The notes beneath the pieces were generated by a model. It searched no databases, was not told where the DNA came from, and saw only the letters and a program-made list of their open reading frames with translations. From Gilvimarinus agarilyticus (GTDB lineage: Bacteria > Pseudomonadota > Gammaproteobacteria > Pseudomonadales > Cellvibrionaceae), in assembly GCF_000832015.1 (NCBI RefSeq), contig NZ_JXCJ01000001.1:563825-627824 (forward strand): a stretch of DNA of 64,000 nucleotides. The letters are read 5' to 3'. Positions 11,188-20,165 of the stretch are shown here, piece by piece (the stretch's first letter is position 1; each line of letters starts with the position of its first letter). The translations under genes and the position numbers were made by a program.

Positions 11188-12339
11188 ATGGCTATGCTAA
11201 CCCTGTCGAGCGCAGCTTTGATTCACACTCGTACCATTGCATTTGTCTTGCTTCTGGCTCTGAGCGCATGTAGCCATCAGCCTCCGGTATATCGCCCTGT
11301 GGCGACGGATGGCTTCGAGCGCGTGCTTGATTTTTGGCAGCAAACCCACCCCAATGAAAATGTTGATCTTTACAGCCAGGAGCAAGTTCTCGCCATTGCC
11401 GATAATCTGTTGTTGATGCAGCGCAATAGCGGTGGTTGGCCGGCTAATATTAATCCGTTCCGCAAGCTTAGTGGCGACCAGCGCTTACAGTTTTTAAAAG
11501 ATCAAAACGCTCAGGACGCGAGCTTCGCTAACGCTAATATATTTCCGCAGATATTTTATTTATCCCATGTCTATTTGCAGACGGGGGATGTGCGCTACCG
11601 CGATAGTGCCAAAAAAGCGTTTCGGTTAGTCATGACAACCCAGTTGTACAATGGTGGTTGGCCACTACACGCGCAAGTTATTGAGGGCGATGAGGCGGTT
11701 ATAGACACCCGCACTACCATCAACGCTTTGCGCTTTTTACGTCGGGTGGCAGCGGGTGAAATGCCCTACGGTTATGTACCGTTTGATGTACGGGGGCAAG
11801 CCGCAGACAGTGTACGCAAGGGCGACCAGCTGTTGTTGCGGTTGCAGCAGGCACACGATAGCCGGGCCAGTATCTGGGCGTCGGCGTACGGTTTAAAGAC
11901 CTCGCAGCCCACGGCGCCTAACAATCAGGCGGTGGTAGCGCTTGACCCTGAGGTCAGTGTGGGCATTACTCGGTACTTTATGCAAATCGAGCGACCTCCT
12001 GCCGAGGTTATTCGCGCGGTGACAGGTGCCGCCGACTGGTTTAAGCACAACACCTTACAGCAGGCACAATTGCGTGCCGCGCCTCAAAGGCCCGCCTGGG
12101 CACCTAAGTATTCCCGCGCCGCGTTACCGCGTCAGCCGGTGTGGGCCAAGTACTACACCCTTGATAGCAACCGGCCGTTGGTTGATGGGGCCAGCGGTCG
12201 GCCAGTAGCGCCTTACGCGGTCAGTAAATTGGCCGCTAATAAAGAGTGGTATGGCAGCTGGGCGCGGGATTTGATGCAAAAGGATTATCCCGCCTGGCAG
12301 AAGCGAGTGCTTACTCCCCGTGGGAGTCCGACGCTCTAG
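11188..12339 (+). CDS. Lipoprotein pectate lyase, PL10-like
   Basis: Predicted surface or periplasmic lipoprotein that cleaves polygalacturonate by beta-elimination. The signal peptide ends in the lipobox LSAC; the residue after Cys is Ser, compatible with outer-membrane sorting. The rest matches the PL10 pectate lyase fold: MQRNSGGWPANI, the repeat FYLSHVYLQTGDVRYRD followed by LYNGGWPLHAQ, DTRTTINALRFLRR, and the late YYTLDSNRPLVDG block. Length (about 383 residues) fits a single catalytic domain with no binding module. I use the ATG at 11188; a second ATG at 11194 and a TTG at 11179 are alternatives, none with a clear ribosome site. A TACAAT hexamer at 11162-11167 could be its -10 box. The 3' end overlaps the convergent plsC gene by 29 bases. 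Confidence 0.82.
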   Translation: MAMLTLSSAALIHTRTIAFVLLLALSACSHQPPVYRPVATDGFERVLDFWQQTHPNENVDLYSQEQVLAIADNLLLMQRNSGGWPANINPFRKLSGDQRLQFLKDQNAQDASFANANIFPQIFYLSHVYLQTGDVRYRDSAKKAFRLVMTTQLYNGGWPLHAQVIEGDEAVIDTRTTINALRFLRRVAAGEMPYGYVPFDVRGQAADSVRKGDQLLLRLQQAHDSRASIWASAYGLKTSQPTAPNNQAVVALDPEVSVGITRYFMQIERPPAEVIRAVTGAADWFKHNTLQQAQLRAAPQRPAWAPKYSRAALPRQPVWAKYYTLDSNRPLVDGASGRPVAPYAVSKLAANKEWYGSWARDLMQKDYPAWQKRVLTPRGSPTL

Positions 12340-13102
12340 ACGGTGGGGTTTTCTCGCGTTGCCAAGGGGCGTAGATACCATCGTCGCGGCCCGGCGGCAA
12401 TTGCTCAATTTGATTTTCGATCCAGGTTTTTACTTCTTCGGTTAGGGTTTTACGGTCGCGGCCATCAGTGGCGATTGCGTCGCCGATGACGATGGTTATC
12501 TCGCCTGGATACTTTAAGAAGTGTTTGTGTGGCCAGCACTCGGCGGCGTTGTGGGCTATTGGCACAACCGGGCGGCCGGTGGCACACGCGATGTCGGCGC
12601 CGCTGCGGGCGTAGTTGCCAACAGTGCCCAGCTTCATGCGTGTTCCCTCGGGAAACACCAGCACGCTAACGCCCTGCTCTAAGCGCGCAATGCTTTTAGT
12701 TTTAACGTCTTTCAGTGCCTGTAAGCGGTTGCTGCGATCGATTGCGATAGGGCGCATCGAGGCCAGTCCCCAACCAAAAAACGGAATACGCAACAACTCT
12801 TTCTTTAAAATGACGCTGACCGGAGCCAATTGATACTGCAGAAACAGGGTCTCCCAGGTGCTTTGGTGTTTCGCCATAATTACCACGGGGTGGTCCTTGC
12901 GGCGGCGCTGGTCGATTACCTTAATGCGTATATTGCAGCAGACTTTTAACCACCACATGACAAACCGGTTCCAGAGCGTTACCGCACGCCAGCGTACAGG
13001 GTAGGGTAAGATGGGCCAAAGAATAACGCTGATGGTGCCGGCGATAATGCCAGAGCCGTAGTAGCCGGTGTTAAACAGCAGGGTGCGCAGGTACAGCAAC
13101 AT
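12311..13102 (-). CDS. plsC: 1-acyl-sn-glycerol-3-phosphate acyltransferase
   Basis: Makes phosphatidic acid from lysophosphatidic acid at the inner membrane. The 263-residue protein has N-terminal hydrophobic segments, the acyl-acceptor motif HQSTWE (the HX4D motif with Glu in place of Asp), the FPEGTR glycerol-phosphate motif and VPIAHNA. It lies 8 bases after gmhB and is the last gene of the glyQ-glyS-gmhB-plsC run on the minus strand, an order also found near the Pseudomonas origin. The C-terminus extends about 60 residues past the acyltransferase core and overlaps the pectate lyase stop on the other strand. Confidence 0.92.
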   Translation of the reverse strand: MLLYLRTLLFNTGYYGSGIIAGTISVILWPILPYPVRWRAVTLWNRFVMWWLKVCCNIRIKVIDQRRRKDHPVVIMAKHQSTWETLFLQYQLAPVSVILKKELLRIPFFGWGLASMRPIAIDRSNRLQALKDVKTKSIARLEQGVSVLVFPEGTRMKLGTVGNYARSGADIACATGRPVVPIAHNAAECWPHKHFLKYPGEITIVIGDAIATDGRDRKTLTEEVKTWIENQIEQLPPGRDDGIYAPWQREKTPPSRASDSHGE

Positions 13103-13110
13103 CAGACATC

Positions 13111-13677
13111 CTATTCAATAATTAACTCGGCCGCGGCGGCCAAATCGGCCACTAGGGTTACCGGTTGGCCAGAGAGACTGTACCCCGGGTTATCTCCCAC
13201 GCTCTTTTCTAGCTGCGCGAGCGTAGCAGGGCCGTTGCCGGTTTCGACCAGAATCAAACGGCAGCCTTTGGCAAGGCCGGTCTCTAAGTCTCGTAAGCTA
13301 TCGCCGATAAAAGCGACGCCCTCGGCACTGGTATTAAATTCAGCCTCAATGGCATCCACCAAGCCCGGCAGCGGTTTGCGACATTTGCAGTTGTCGTCCG
13401 GGCCGTGAGGGCAGTAAAAAATAGCCCCCAGTTCGGCGCCTTCGGCCTCTACCAACTGGGTGAGCTTGGCGTGCATGGCTTCTAAGTCATCTAAATCAAA
13501 GTAGCCGCGTGCCAAACCCGACTGGTTGGTGGCGATTACCACCGTATAGCCCGCCTTATACAGACGGGCTATGGCGGCAATACTGCCGGGTAGGGCAACC
13601 CACTCGTCCGCACTGCGAACATAGTTACCGGTGTCTTGATTGATGACGCCATCGCGATCGAGAATCACCAGTTTCAT
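13111..13677 (-). CDS. gmhB: D,D-heptose 1,7-bisphosphate phosphatase
   Basis: HAD-family phosphatase that removes the 7-phosphate during ADP-heptose synthesis for LPS inner core. Visible marks are the N-terminal nucleophile motif LDRDGVIN, TNQSGLARG, the zinc-binding cluster CPHGPDDNCKCRKP and the final HAD motif FIGDSLRDLE. At 188 residues it has the normal family length. It is 4 bases from glyS upstream and 8 from plsC downstream, so it is probably translated from one message with them. Confidence 0.95.
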   Translation of the reverse strand: MKLVILDRDGVINQDTGNYVRSADEWVALPGSIAAIARLYKAGYTVVIATNQSGLARGYFDLDDLEAMHAKLTQLVEAEGAELGAIFYCPHGPDDNCKCRKPLPGLVDAIEAEFNTSAEGVAFIGDSLRDLETGLAKGCRLILVETGNGPATLAQLEKSVGDNPGYSLSGQPVTLVADLAAAAELIIE

Positions 13678-13681
13678 GCTG

Positions 13682-15760
13682 TTACCCTTTTGCCGGAGCG
13701 AGTGCTGAGATGTCGGCTACTTGCAAAAACAGCCCACGCAATTGCGCGAGCAGCGCCAAGCGGTTATTTCTAAGGGCCTCATCGTCGGCCATTACCATAA
13801 CATCATCAAAGAAGGTATCTACCGCAGCGCGCAATGTGGCGAGCTCCGCGAGTGCATCGGCGTAGCGTCGCTCGGCAAACAAGGGGGCGACTCGCTGGGC
13901 TTTGTCGGCTACCGCTTCGGCCAGTTGTTGCTCGGCGGGCTCGGCCAGCAGCTCGGATTTAACGTCGCTGTCGGGGGCGCTCTCGAGTTTGCTCAGGATA
14001 TTGGATACGCGCTTGTTGGCGGCCGCCAACGCCTGAGCCTCGGGCAGTTGCGCAAAGGCATCAACGGCTAGCACCCGTGTGTTGATATCCACCGGATGGC
14101 TGAGCTTTTTGGCGGCAACCGCAAGATAAACCTCGGTGGCAATTTGGTCTTCTTCGTACCAGGCGCGAAAGCGCTCCAGCATATAGGCCAGCGACTCATC
14201 GACGGTACCGACGGCGTCTTTGATGTTGTCGCCATGGCCGGCAGCGGCACGTGTAAGCAGCTCGCGCAGGTCCAGGTTGATGTCTTTTTCGACCATTAAG
14301 CGCAGCGCACCTAAGCTGGCGCGGCGCAGCGCGAAGGGGTCTTTCGAGCCCGTTGGCTTTTGCCCGATACCAAAAATACCGACGATGGTGTCGAGTCGAT
14401 CGGCCAGTGCGATCAAGGTGCCTGTCTGGGTTTTAGGCAGCTCGTCTCCGGCGTGCTTTGGTAGGTACTGTTCTTTCAGAGCCTGCGCTACCTCTGGGTC
14501 TTCGCCGTCGTTTAGGGCGTAGTAATAACCGGCAATACCCTGCATTTTGTCGAACTCTAGTACCATTTCGGTGACCAGGTCTGCCTTGGATAACTCGCCG
14601 GCGCGTTTGGCTTTGGCGGCATCGGCATCCATGTCGCTGGCAATGCTGGCGGCGAGTGCAGCAATACGATCGGTCTTATCTAAGATGCTGCCGAGCTTGG
14701 CCTGAAATACAATCGAGCCCAAGCGCTTACGCTGTGACTCCAGCGTGTGTTTTTTGTCGGTCTCAAAAAAGAAGGCGGCGTCCGATAGGCGAGGGCGTAT
14801 AACGCGCTCGTTACCATCGATGACTTGTGTAGGGTCCTGCGACTCGATATTGGCAACCGTAATAAAGTAGGGTTTTAACTGGCCGTCGTTATCCACCACA
14901 TGGAAGTACTTCTGGTGCTCGGCCATGGAGGAAACCAACGCCTCGGCGGGCACCTGCAAAAAGCGCTCTTCGAAGCGTCCGGTGAGCGCCACTGGCCACT
15001 CGACCAATGCGGTAACTTCATCCAGCAGGTCTTCGTCGATCACCGCAGTGCCGTCAATGGCAGCGGCTTCGCGATTGACCTGATCGATAATCAGGGCGCG
15101 CCGTGCCGCCATATCCACTTGCACGTAGGCAGCTTTCATAATATCGACGTAGTTGCCGGGCGAATCGATACTCACGGTCTGGTTGTGGTGAAAACGGTGG
15201 CCGCGGCTCTCCCGGTCAGCGCTAAGGCCTAAAACCTCGGCCTCGACCACGTCATTGCCAAACAGCATTACCAGCCAGTGGGCTGGGCGGACAAACTCGG
15301 TGCGCTTGGCGCCCCAGCGCATGCGCTTGGGAATGGGCAGCTTGGCCAGTGCCTCTTGCACGATGCCGGCCAGTAAACCGGTAGTGGCCTCGCCGCCGGC
15401 CTCTTGGTGCGCTACTAGCTTGTCGGCTTTGCCGTCGTTCTCGGTGGTTAACTCGCCGATCGCCAGGCCGTTCTTTTTGGCAAATGCCTCGGCGGCCCGG
15501 GTGGGTTTGCCGTCGGCATCAAATGCTACCTGAGCTGGCGGGCCCCAGTTGGTCACCTGCCGCACCGGGGTGGCCTCGGCCAATTGCTCGACGACCAGTG
15601 CTAAGCGTCGCGGGGAGGCGTAGCTATTAATGCTGCTGTAGGGTAGCCCGGCGTCGTCCAGACCGGCTTTAACGCCAGAGCTTAAGGCGGCCAACAGGTT
15701 TTTAAGGGCGGTGGGGGGCAGCTCTTCGGTACCCAGCTCTACTAAAAAATCTTGTGACAT
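13682..15760 (-). CDS. glyS: Glycyl-tRNA synthetase beta subunit
   Basis: Beta chain of the bacterial alpha2-beta2 glycyl-tRNA synthetase, which carries the tRNA-binding parts. The 692-residue protein opens with FLVELGTEELPP and contains the HD-like region with SSMAEHQKYFHV and the C-terminal anticodon-binding domain (DPFALRRASLGALRLM onward). Length fits the family. The ATG at 15760 is 1 base after the glyQ stop, so the two subunits are translationally linked. Confidence 0.97.
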   Translation of the reverse strand: MSQDFLVELGTEELPPTALKNLLAALSSGVKAGLDDAGLPYSSINSYASPRRLALVVEQLAEATPVRQVTNWGPPAQVAFDADGKPTRAAEAFAKKNGLAIGELTTENDGKADKLVAHQEAGGEATTGLLAGIVQEALAKLPIPKRMRWGAKRTEFVRPAHWLVMLFGNDVVEAEVLGLSADRESRGHRFHHNQTVSIDSPGNYVDIMKAAYVQVDMAARRALIIDQVNREAAAIDGTAVIDEDLLDEVTALVEWPVALTGRFEERFLQVPAEALVSSMAEHQKYFHVVDNDGQLKPYFITVANIESQDPTQVIDGNERVIRPRLSDAAFFFETDKKHTLESQRKRLGSIVFQAKLGSILDKTDRIAALAASIASDMDADAAKAKRAGELSKADLVTEMVLEFDKMQGIAGYYYALNDGEDPEVAQALKEQYLPKHAGDELPKTQTGTLIALADRLDTIVGIFGIGQKPTGSKDPFALRRASLGALRLMVEKDINLDLRELLTRAAAGHGDNIKDAVGTVDESLAYMLERFRAWYEEDQIATEVYLAVAAKKLSHPVDINTRVLAVDAFAQLPEAQALAAANKRVSNILSKLESAPDSDVKSELLAEPAEQQLAEAVADKAQRVAPLFAERRYADALAELATLRAAVDTFFDDVMVMADDEALRNNRLALLAQLRGLFLQVADISALAPAKG

Positions 15761-15761
15761 G

Positions 15762-16709
15762 TTATTTCTCCTCCCCGGCTAGCAGCTCCGCGCGCAAATC
15801 GGCCGGTGCGAGCGGAAAGCCCAGAGTTTTGCGGGCGTCAAAGTAGGCTTGCGCCACGGCGCGCGCTAGGGTGCGAACGCGCAGAATAAAGCGCTGGCGC
15901 TCGGTCACTGAAATGGCGTGACGGGCGTCCAGTAAGTTAAAGGCGTGTGAGGCTTTCATGACCATTTCGTAGGCGGGCAGGGCAAGGCCTGCTTCGACCA
16001 AACGCTGGCTCTCGCGCTCGCACACATCAAAGGTGTGAAACAAAAACTCGACGTCGGCGTGCTCAAAGTTGTAGGCGGACATTTCCACTTCGTTCTGATG
16101 GAAAACATCGCCGTAGGTGACTTTGTTGCCGTCCGGGCTAATGGTCCAGACCAGGTCAAAAATGGAGTCGACGCCCTGCAGGTACATGGCGATACGTTCT
16201 AAGCCGTAGGTAATCTCCCCCGTCACCGGGTAGCACTCGATACCGCCCACCTGCTGGAAGTAGGTAAACTGCGTCACCTCCATACCGTTGAGCCAGACCT
16301 CCCAGCCGAGCCCCCAGGCGCCCAGCGTGGGGGACTCCCAGTTGTCTTCGACAAAGCGCACGTCGTGCACGCCGGTGTCGATACCCAGCTCGCGCAACGA
16401 CTCCAGGTACAGCTCCTGAATATTGTCCGGCGAGGGCTTAAGCACTACCTGAAACTGGTAGTAGTGCTGAAGACGGTTGGGGTTTTCGCCGTAGCGGCCG
16501 TCGGTGGGGCGGCGGCAGGGTTGAACGTAGGCGCTGTTCCAGGTTTCGGGGCCGATGGCGCGCAGGAATGTGGCGGGGTGAAAGGTCCCGGCGCCCACTT
16601 CCATATCCAGCGGTTGCAGAACAACGCAGCCCTGGCGGGCCCAGTATTCTTGCAGGGCGAGGATCAGCCCCTGAAACGTACTAACATCAGCTTTTGGTCG
16701 TTCGGACAC
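15762..16709 (-). CDS. glyQ: Glycyl-tRNA synthetase alpha subunit
   Basis: Catalytic class II subunit that activates glycine. The 315-residue sequence shows [17 protein letters not shown] near the N-terminus, then [16 protein letters not shown] and [18 protein letters not shown], all diagnostic of GlyQ. The start is a GTG at 16709 with a strong GGAGG ribosome site 8 bases upstream. It heads the glyQ-glyS-gmhB-plsC run and is divergent from the LpxL-like gene across 263 bases, which should hold both promoters. Confidence 0.97.
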   Translation of the reverse strand: MSERPKADVSTFQGLILALQEYWARQGCVVLQPLDMEVGAGTFHPATFLRAIGPETWNSAYVQPCRRPTDGRYGENPNRLQHYYQFQVVLKPSPDNIQELYLESLRELGIDTGVHDVRFVEDNWESPTLGAWGLGWEVWLNGMEVTQFTYFQQVGGIECYPVTGEITYGLERIAMYLQGVDSIFDLVWTISPDGNKVTYGDVFHQNEVEMSAYNFEHADVEFLFHTFDVCERESQRLVEAGLALPAYEMVMKASHAFNLLDARHAISVTERQRFILRVRTLARAVAQAYFDARKTLGFPLAPADLRAELLAGEEK

Positions 16710-16972
16710 GGTGTTTTGCCTCCGGGCAAGTGCATGTAGATCGCGTGGTGACGGCGGCTATTGTTTGAAGTAACAGCCAGCGAGAACGTTGGAATCACGC
16801 AAAGGGGCGAATTATAGCGTCAGTACTGGTCTATTGGTATGGTGCAGAGCCAAAGTACGGGCTATTGGCGGTAAATTGGCAGGGAAAGTGACGGTATTGT
16901 GCGTGGAAGTTAGCGTCAGAGCTTTTCGTTTTTGCTCAGTTTCCGGTAAGCTTCACCACGATTTTAGCTGCT

Positions 16973-17857
16973 GTGGGGTTGCCGCGCTTGAAAGACACGG
17001 TGTTATTGATCGTATTAAAGCTGGTGGGTAGCCTGCCACTGTGTGTGGCCCGCGCTATGGGTAATTGTGTGGGTTGGCTGATGTGGTGCACCGGCTCGCG
17101 CGCCGCCGAGGTAACCAAAACCAACCTAGCCCTGTGTTACGGTGCTTTAAGCGATGCCGAGCGTCAGAGTCTAGCGCGCCAGAGTCTGCTTGAGGCTGGG
17201 CGCCAGGCGTTTGAGATACCCGTGGTATGGCGTCGCTCGGATGCCTGGGTTCGGCGCAAGGTAAAAGCCACCCACGGCAGCGAGTTGCTGAGTGAGGCAA
17301 TAGCGCGTAAGCGCGGTGTCATCGTGTTGACTCCGCACCTGGGTAACTGGGAGGTCGTGCCGGCGATAATGACACTGCATGAGCACCTGGCGATTTTGTA
17401 CCAGCCCCCCAAGGGCGAGGCGTTACATCGCTATTTACAGCAGGTTCGACATCGGCCGCGTACCAGCCTGGCCCCCACGAATGCCCGGGGGGTGGCAACG
17501 TTAATTAAAACGCTGCGCGCCGGTCAGCTGGCGGGTATCCTACCCGATCAAGTGCCCGATCCCGGCAATGGGGGTATTGAGGCGCCGTTTTGCGGCGAGC
17601 CCGCGCTGACCATGACGTTGGTGCACAATCTTATTCAGCGCACCGGTTGCGAGGTGCTTCTCACCTATGCGTTGCGGGTTAAAGGCGGCTTTGAGGTGGT
17701 TATTAGTCGCTGCGACGAGCAGATTTACAGCAGTGATGCTCAAGAGTCGGTGGCGGCGCTAAACAGCAGTGTGGCGCGGGCGGTAGCGGCGGCACCGGCG
17801 CAATATCAGTGGGAGTATAAAAGGTTCAAAGGACGTGAACAGGGAGAGCCTTACTAG
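16973..17857 (+). CDS. LpxL/HtrB-family lipid A acyltransferase-like protein
   Basis: Inner-membrane lysophospholipid acyltransferase superfamily member of 294 residues. A hydrophobic N-terminus precedes the catalytic motif TPHLGNWE (the HX4D/E signature of the LpxL family), followed by ILPDQVPDPGNGG and the late region IQRTGCEVLLTYALR. In Pseudomonas a lauroyl acyltransferase gene lies at the same place beside glyQ, supporting a role in lipid A secondary acylation; the exact acyl position is unknown. The GTG at 16973 is the longest start and has no clear ribosome site; TTG codons at 16979 and 16988 are alternatives. The retropepsin lipoprotein gene follows after 47 bases. Confidence 0.85.
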   Translation: MGLPRLKDTVLLIVLKLVGSLPLCVARAMGNCVGWLMWCTGSRAAEVTKTNLALCYGALSDAERQSLARQSLLEAGRQAFEIPVVWRRSDAWVRRKVKATHGSELLSEAIARKRGVIVLTPHLGNWEVVPAIMTLHEHLAILYQPPKGEALHRYLQQVRHRPRTSLAPTNARGVATLIKTLRAGQLAGILPDQVPDPGNGGIEAPFCGEPALTMTLVHNLIQRTGCEVLLTYALRVKGGFEVVISRCDEQIYSSDAQESVAALNSSVARAVAAAPAQYQWEYKRFKGREQGEPY

Positions 17858-17904
17858 GTTAATAATAGCGGGTACGACTCGCGTTCATTGTACAGGTCAA
17901 CAAG

Positions 17905-18642
17905 ATGTATCGACGTTCCTTATTAGTGCTGTGTGTAGCGGCCGTATTTTTGACAGGCTGCGCCAGCGATTACCGTGTTGTGCAAACCGAGCAGCTCGAC
18001 ACCCTCAATCAGTGTGCGGTGGCGGCCGAGCATAACCATCAACAAATGTTGTTGCAACAGCAGCAACTGGCTGGCCGGGTGGATGAAGTGCTACAGCAAT
18101 TGTCTGCGCAACAAACACCACCGCCACCACCGCCGCCGCAGTGTCCCGAGGTTACTTATATTGCGTCGCCGCAAGCCGAGGCGCCACCAACGCCTAGCGA
18201 TGCAGCGGCCAAGCAACTGGTGGGGGCGGTCGAGCAAGTGCACTTTGAAGCCTTTGGGGTGACCTTACCGGCACGTATTGATACCGGTATCGCCACAGCT
18301 GTGTTGGATGCGCGTGATATACAGCCGTTTGAGCGCAACAGTGAAGACTGGGTGCGCTTTACCATTCATCCTGAAAATGGCGAGCCACAACAAATTGAGC
18401 GCAAGCTCACTCGTATGGCAAGCGTCCCCGTTGTTAACGGCGAGGCGAAAAAACGCCCGGTGATTTCTACGCGTTTTACGTTGGGCCGGGTTTCGCAACA
18501 CGGCGAGTTTATATTAATGGATCGCAGCGCGACTGATTATCCGGTGTTACTCGGTCGGCTTGCTTTGCGAGATGTGATGATCGTCGACGTCAGTCGCGAA
18601 AACTTAGCGCCAGCTCGTAACCCTCAGGATGAAAGTCAATGA
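17905..18642 (+). CDS. Retropepsin-like lipoprotein protease (RimB/ATP-dependent zinc protease family)
   Basis: A 245-residue lipoprotein: signal peptide with lipobox LTGC at residues 16-19 and Ala after Cys, suggesting the outer membrane with the protein facing the periplasm. A coiled, glutamine-rich stretch and a proline run (near bases 18117-18142) link it to a C-terminal domain that begins VHFEAFGVTLPARIDTGIAT. The DTG is the catalytic aspartate signature of retropepsin-type aspartic peptidases; databases often label this family ATP-dependent zinc protease. The stop overlaps the next ATG by 4 bases (ATGA), so it is coupled to the 7TM transglutaminase gene. It probably trims or recycles the product of the ATP-grasp ligase encoded two genes on; that is an inference from association. 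Confidence 0.85.
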   Translation: MYRRSLLVLCVAAVFLTGCASDYRVVQTEQLDTLNQCAVAAEHNHQQMLLQQQQLAGRVDEVLQQLSAQQTPPPPPPPQCPEVTYIASPQAEAPPTPSDAAAKQLVGAVEQVHFEAFGVTLPARIDTGIATAVLDARDIQPFERNSEDWVRFTIHPENGEPQQIERKLTRMASVPVVNGEAKKRPVISTRFTLGRVSQHGEFILMDRSATDYPVLLGRLALRDVMIVDVSRENLAPARNPQDESQ

Positions 18643-20165
18643 AGATGCAACGCCTGCCGTTTTATTTAATGATACTGGCTTTGTTAGTGGCCGGGTTGGG
18701 CACCGCTTGGTTGCGCCATGTGGAAACCGACGTGCCGTTAATGCCGGGCGAGCAGAAGCCGGTGTGGTTAGTAGAAGCACGAATAGATTTTTTTGCGCAA
18801 GGCGGGGAAACCACGGTACGGTTGGATTTACCCGATGTGACTCCCGGGTTTCGGTTAATCCGCGAACAAGCCGCTTCGTCGGGTTACGGTTTTGCAGTTC
18901 TCAATGATAACAATAACCGCCGCGCTGAGTGGACCCGCCGCAATGCCGCAGGTTATCAAACGCTTTATTACAACGCGCAATACTTACCGGTATCGCGCAG
19001 CGCAGAAGATTCACTTGAGCCCGGACAATTTAGTCCCGAGGTGCGCGATGTGTTTTGGGATGAGCCGCAGGCAACGGCCGCTCGCGAATTATTGCGCGGC
19101 GCGCTCTCGCGCTCGACCACACCGGCCAGTACGGCCCGCGAAATTTTGAAATTGCTAAACTCCAATTCACCCGATCAAAATGCCGAGCTGCTGCTAGCGG
19201 CTGAGCCCGGCCGGGCTGATCTTCTAGTCAACTTACTCAATCAATCGGGTGTAGCAGCGCGCACCGTGATGGGATTGTATTTGGAGGACGCTCGCCGGCG
19301 TCAAAGCCTGACACCCATGGTTGAGGTTTACACCGACGACGGCTGGGTTGTGATTAACGCTGAGACCGGCGAACAAGGCCTACCAGAAAACTTACTCCTG
19401 TGGTCGCGCGGTGAAACAGCGCAGTTAGATGTTATTGGTGGTGAAAACTCGCGTTTGAGCTTTTCTATGATTCGCCAAACCGTTCCCGCCATGGCGCTTT
19501 CCAATACGCAGTTTAGTGACAATATTTTTAGCTTGCTGGGTGTCTATAGTTTGCCCATTGAAGAGCAGGGCATGTTTAAGCTGTTGTTCCTGTTGCCGTT
19601 AGGGGCGCTCGTTGTGGTTTTTATGCGCGTGGTGGTAGGGCTTAAAACGGCCGGCACCTTTATGCCCATTTTGATTTCGTTAGCGTTTTTGCAAACTACC
19701 CTGGTGCCTGGGTTAATCAGTTTTATTCTTATTGTCGGGTTGGGGTTGTTGCTGCGCAGTTATTTGTCTTACCTCAATTTACTGTTGGTGGCCCGTATTG
19801 CGGCGCTGATAGTGTTGGTTATTTTTCTTATCGGGGTGTTGTCGCTAGTGGGGTATCGCCTCGGCTTTAATGCCGGTATCACGGTCACCTTCTTCCCGAT
19901 GATCATTATTGCCTGGACCATCGAACGTATGAGCATCCTCTGGGAGGAGGAGGGTGTACGTGAGGTGTTAACGCAAGGTGGCGGCAGTTTGTTAGTGGCG
20001 GTGTTGGCCTACTTGCTGATGAGCGTGGGAGTAATCAACCACTTGAGTTTTAATTTCCCCGAGCTTAATTTGGTGATACTGGCGCTGATTTTGGTGATGG
20101 GGCAATATACGGGTTACAAGTTATCCGAGTTGTATCGCTTTCAATCAATGCGGGCTGATGACTGA
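18639..20165 (+). CDS. Inactive transglutaminase fused to seven membrane segments (UUP1-type)
   Basis: A 508-residue membrane protein. After one N-terminal membrane segment there is a periplasmic transglutaminase-like domain, then a run of about seven hydrophobic helices from roughly residue 310 to 490. The transglutaminase fold is recognisable from LLVNLLNQSGVAARTVMGLYL and VEVYTDDGWVVINAETG, but the expected catalytic Cys before the first block and the His and Asp in the second are not present (PMVEV and NAETG stand there), so it is likely a binding rather than catalytic domain. This matches the inactive transglutaminase/7TM family found with retropepsin and RimK-like genes. It overlaps both neighbours: ATGA with the retropepsin gene and TGATG with the ligase gene. 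Confidence 0.88.
   Translation: MKMQRLPFYLMILALLVAGLGTAWLRHVETDVPLMPGEQKPVWLVEARIDFFAQGGETTVRLDLPDVTPGFRLIREQAASSGYGFAVLNDNNNRRAEWTRRNAAGYQTLYYNAQYLPVSRSAEDSLEPGQFSPEVRDVFWDEPQATAARELLRGALSRSTTPASTAREILKLLNSNSPDQNAELLLAAEPGRADLLVNLLNQSGVAARTVMGLYLEDARRRQSLTPMVEVYTDDGWVVINAETGEQGLPENLLLWSRGETAQLDVIGGENSRLSFSMIRQTVPAMALSNTQFSDNIFSLLGVYSLPIEEQGMFKLLFLLPLGALVVVFMRVVVGLKTAGTFMPILISLAFLQTTLVPGLISFILIVGLGLLLRSYLSYLNLLLVARIAALIVLVIFLIGVLSLVGYRLGFNAGITVTFFPMIIIAWTIERMSILWEEEGVREVLTQGGGSLLVAVLAYLLMSVGVINHLSFNFPELNLVILALILVMGQYTGYKLSELYRFQSMRADD

Noticed and set aside
16789-17031. 80-residue frame in the glyQ/LpxL-like gap on the plus strand
   Set aside because: It runs into the LpxL-like gene in another frame, has no ribosome site and no family resemblance.
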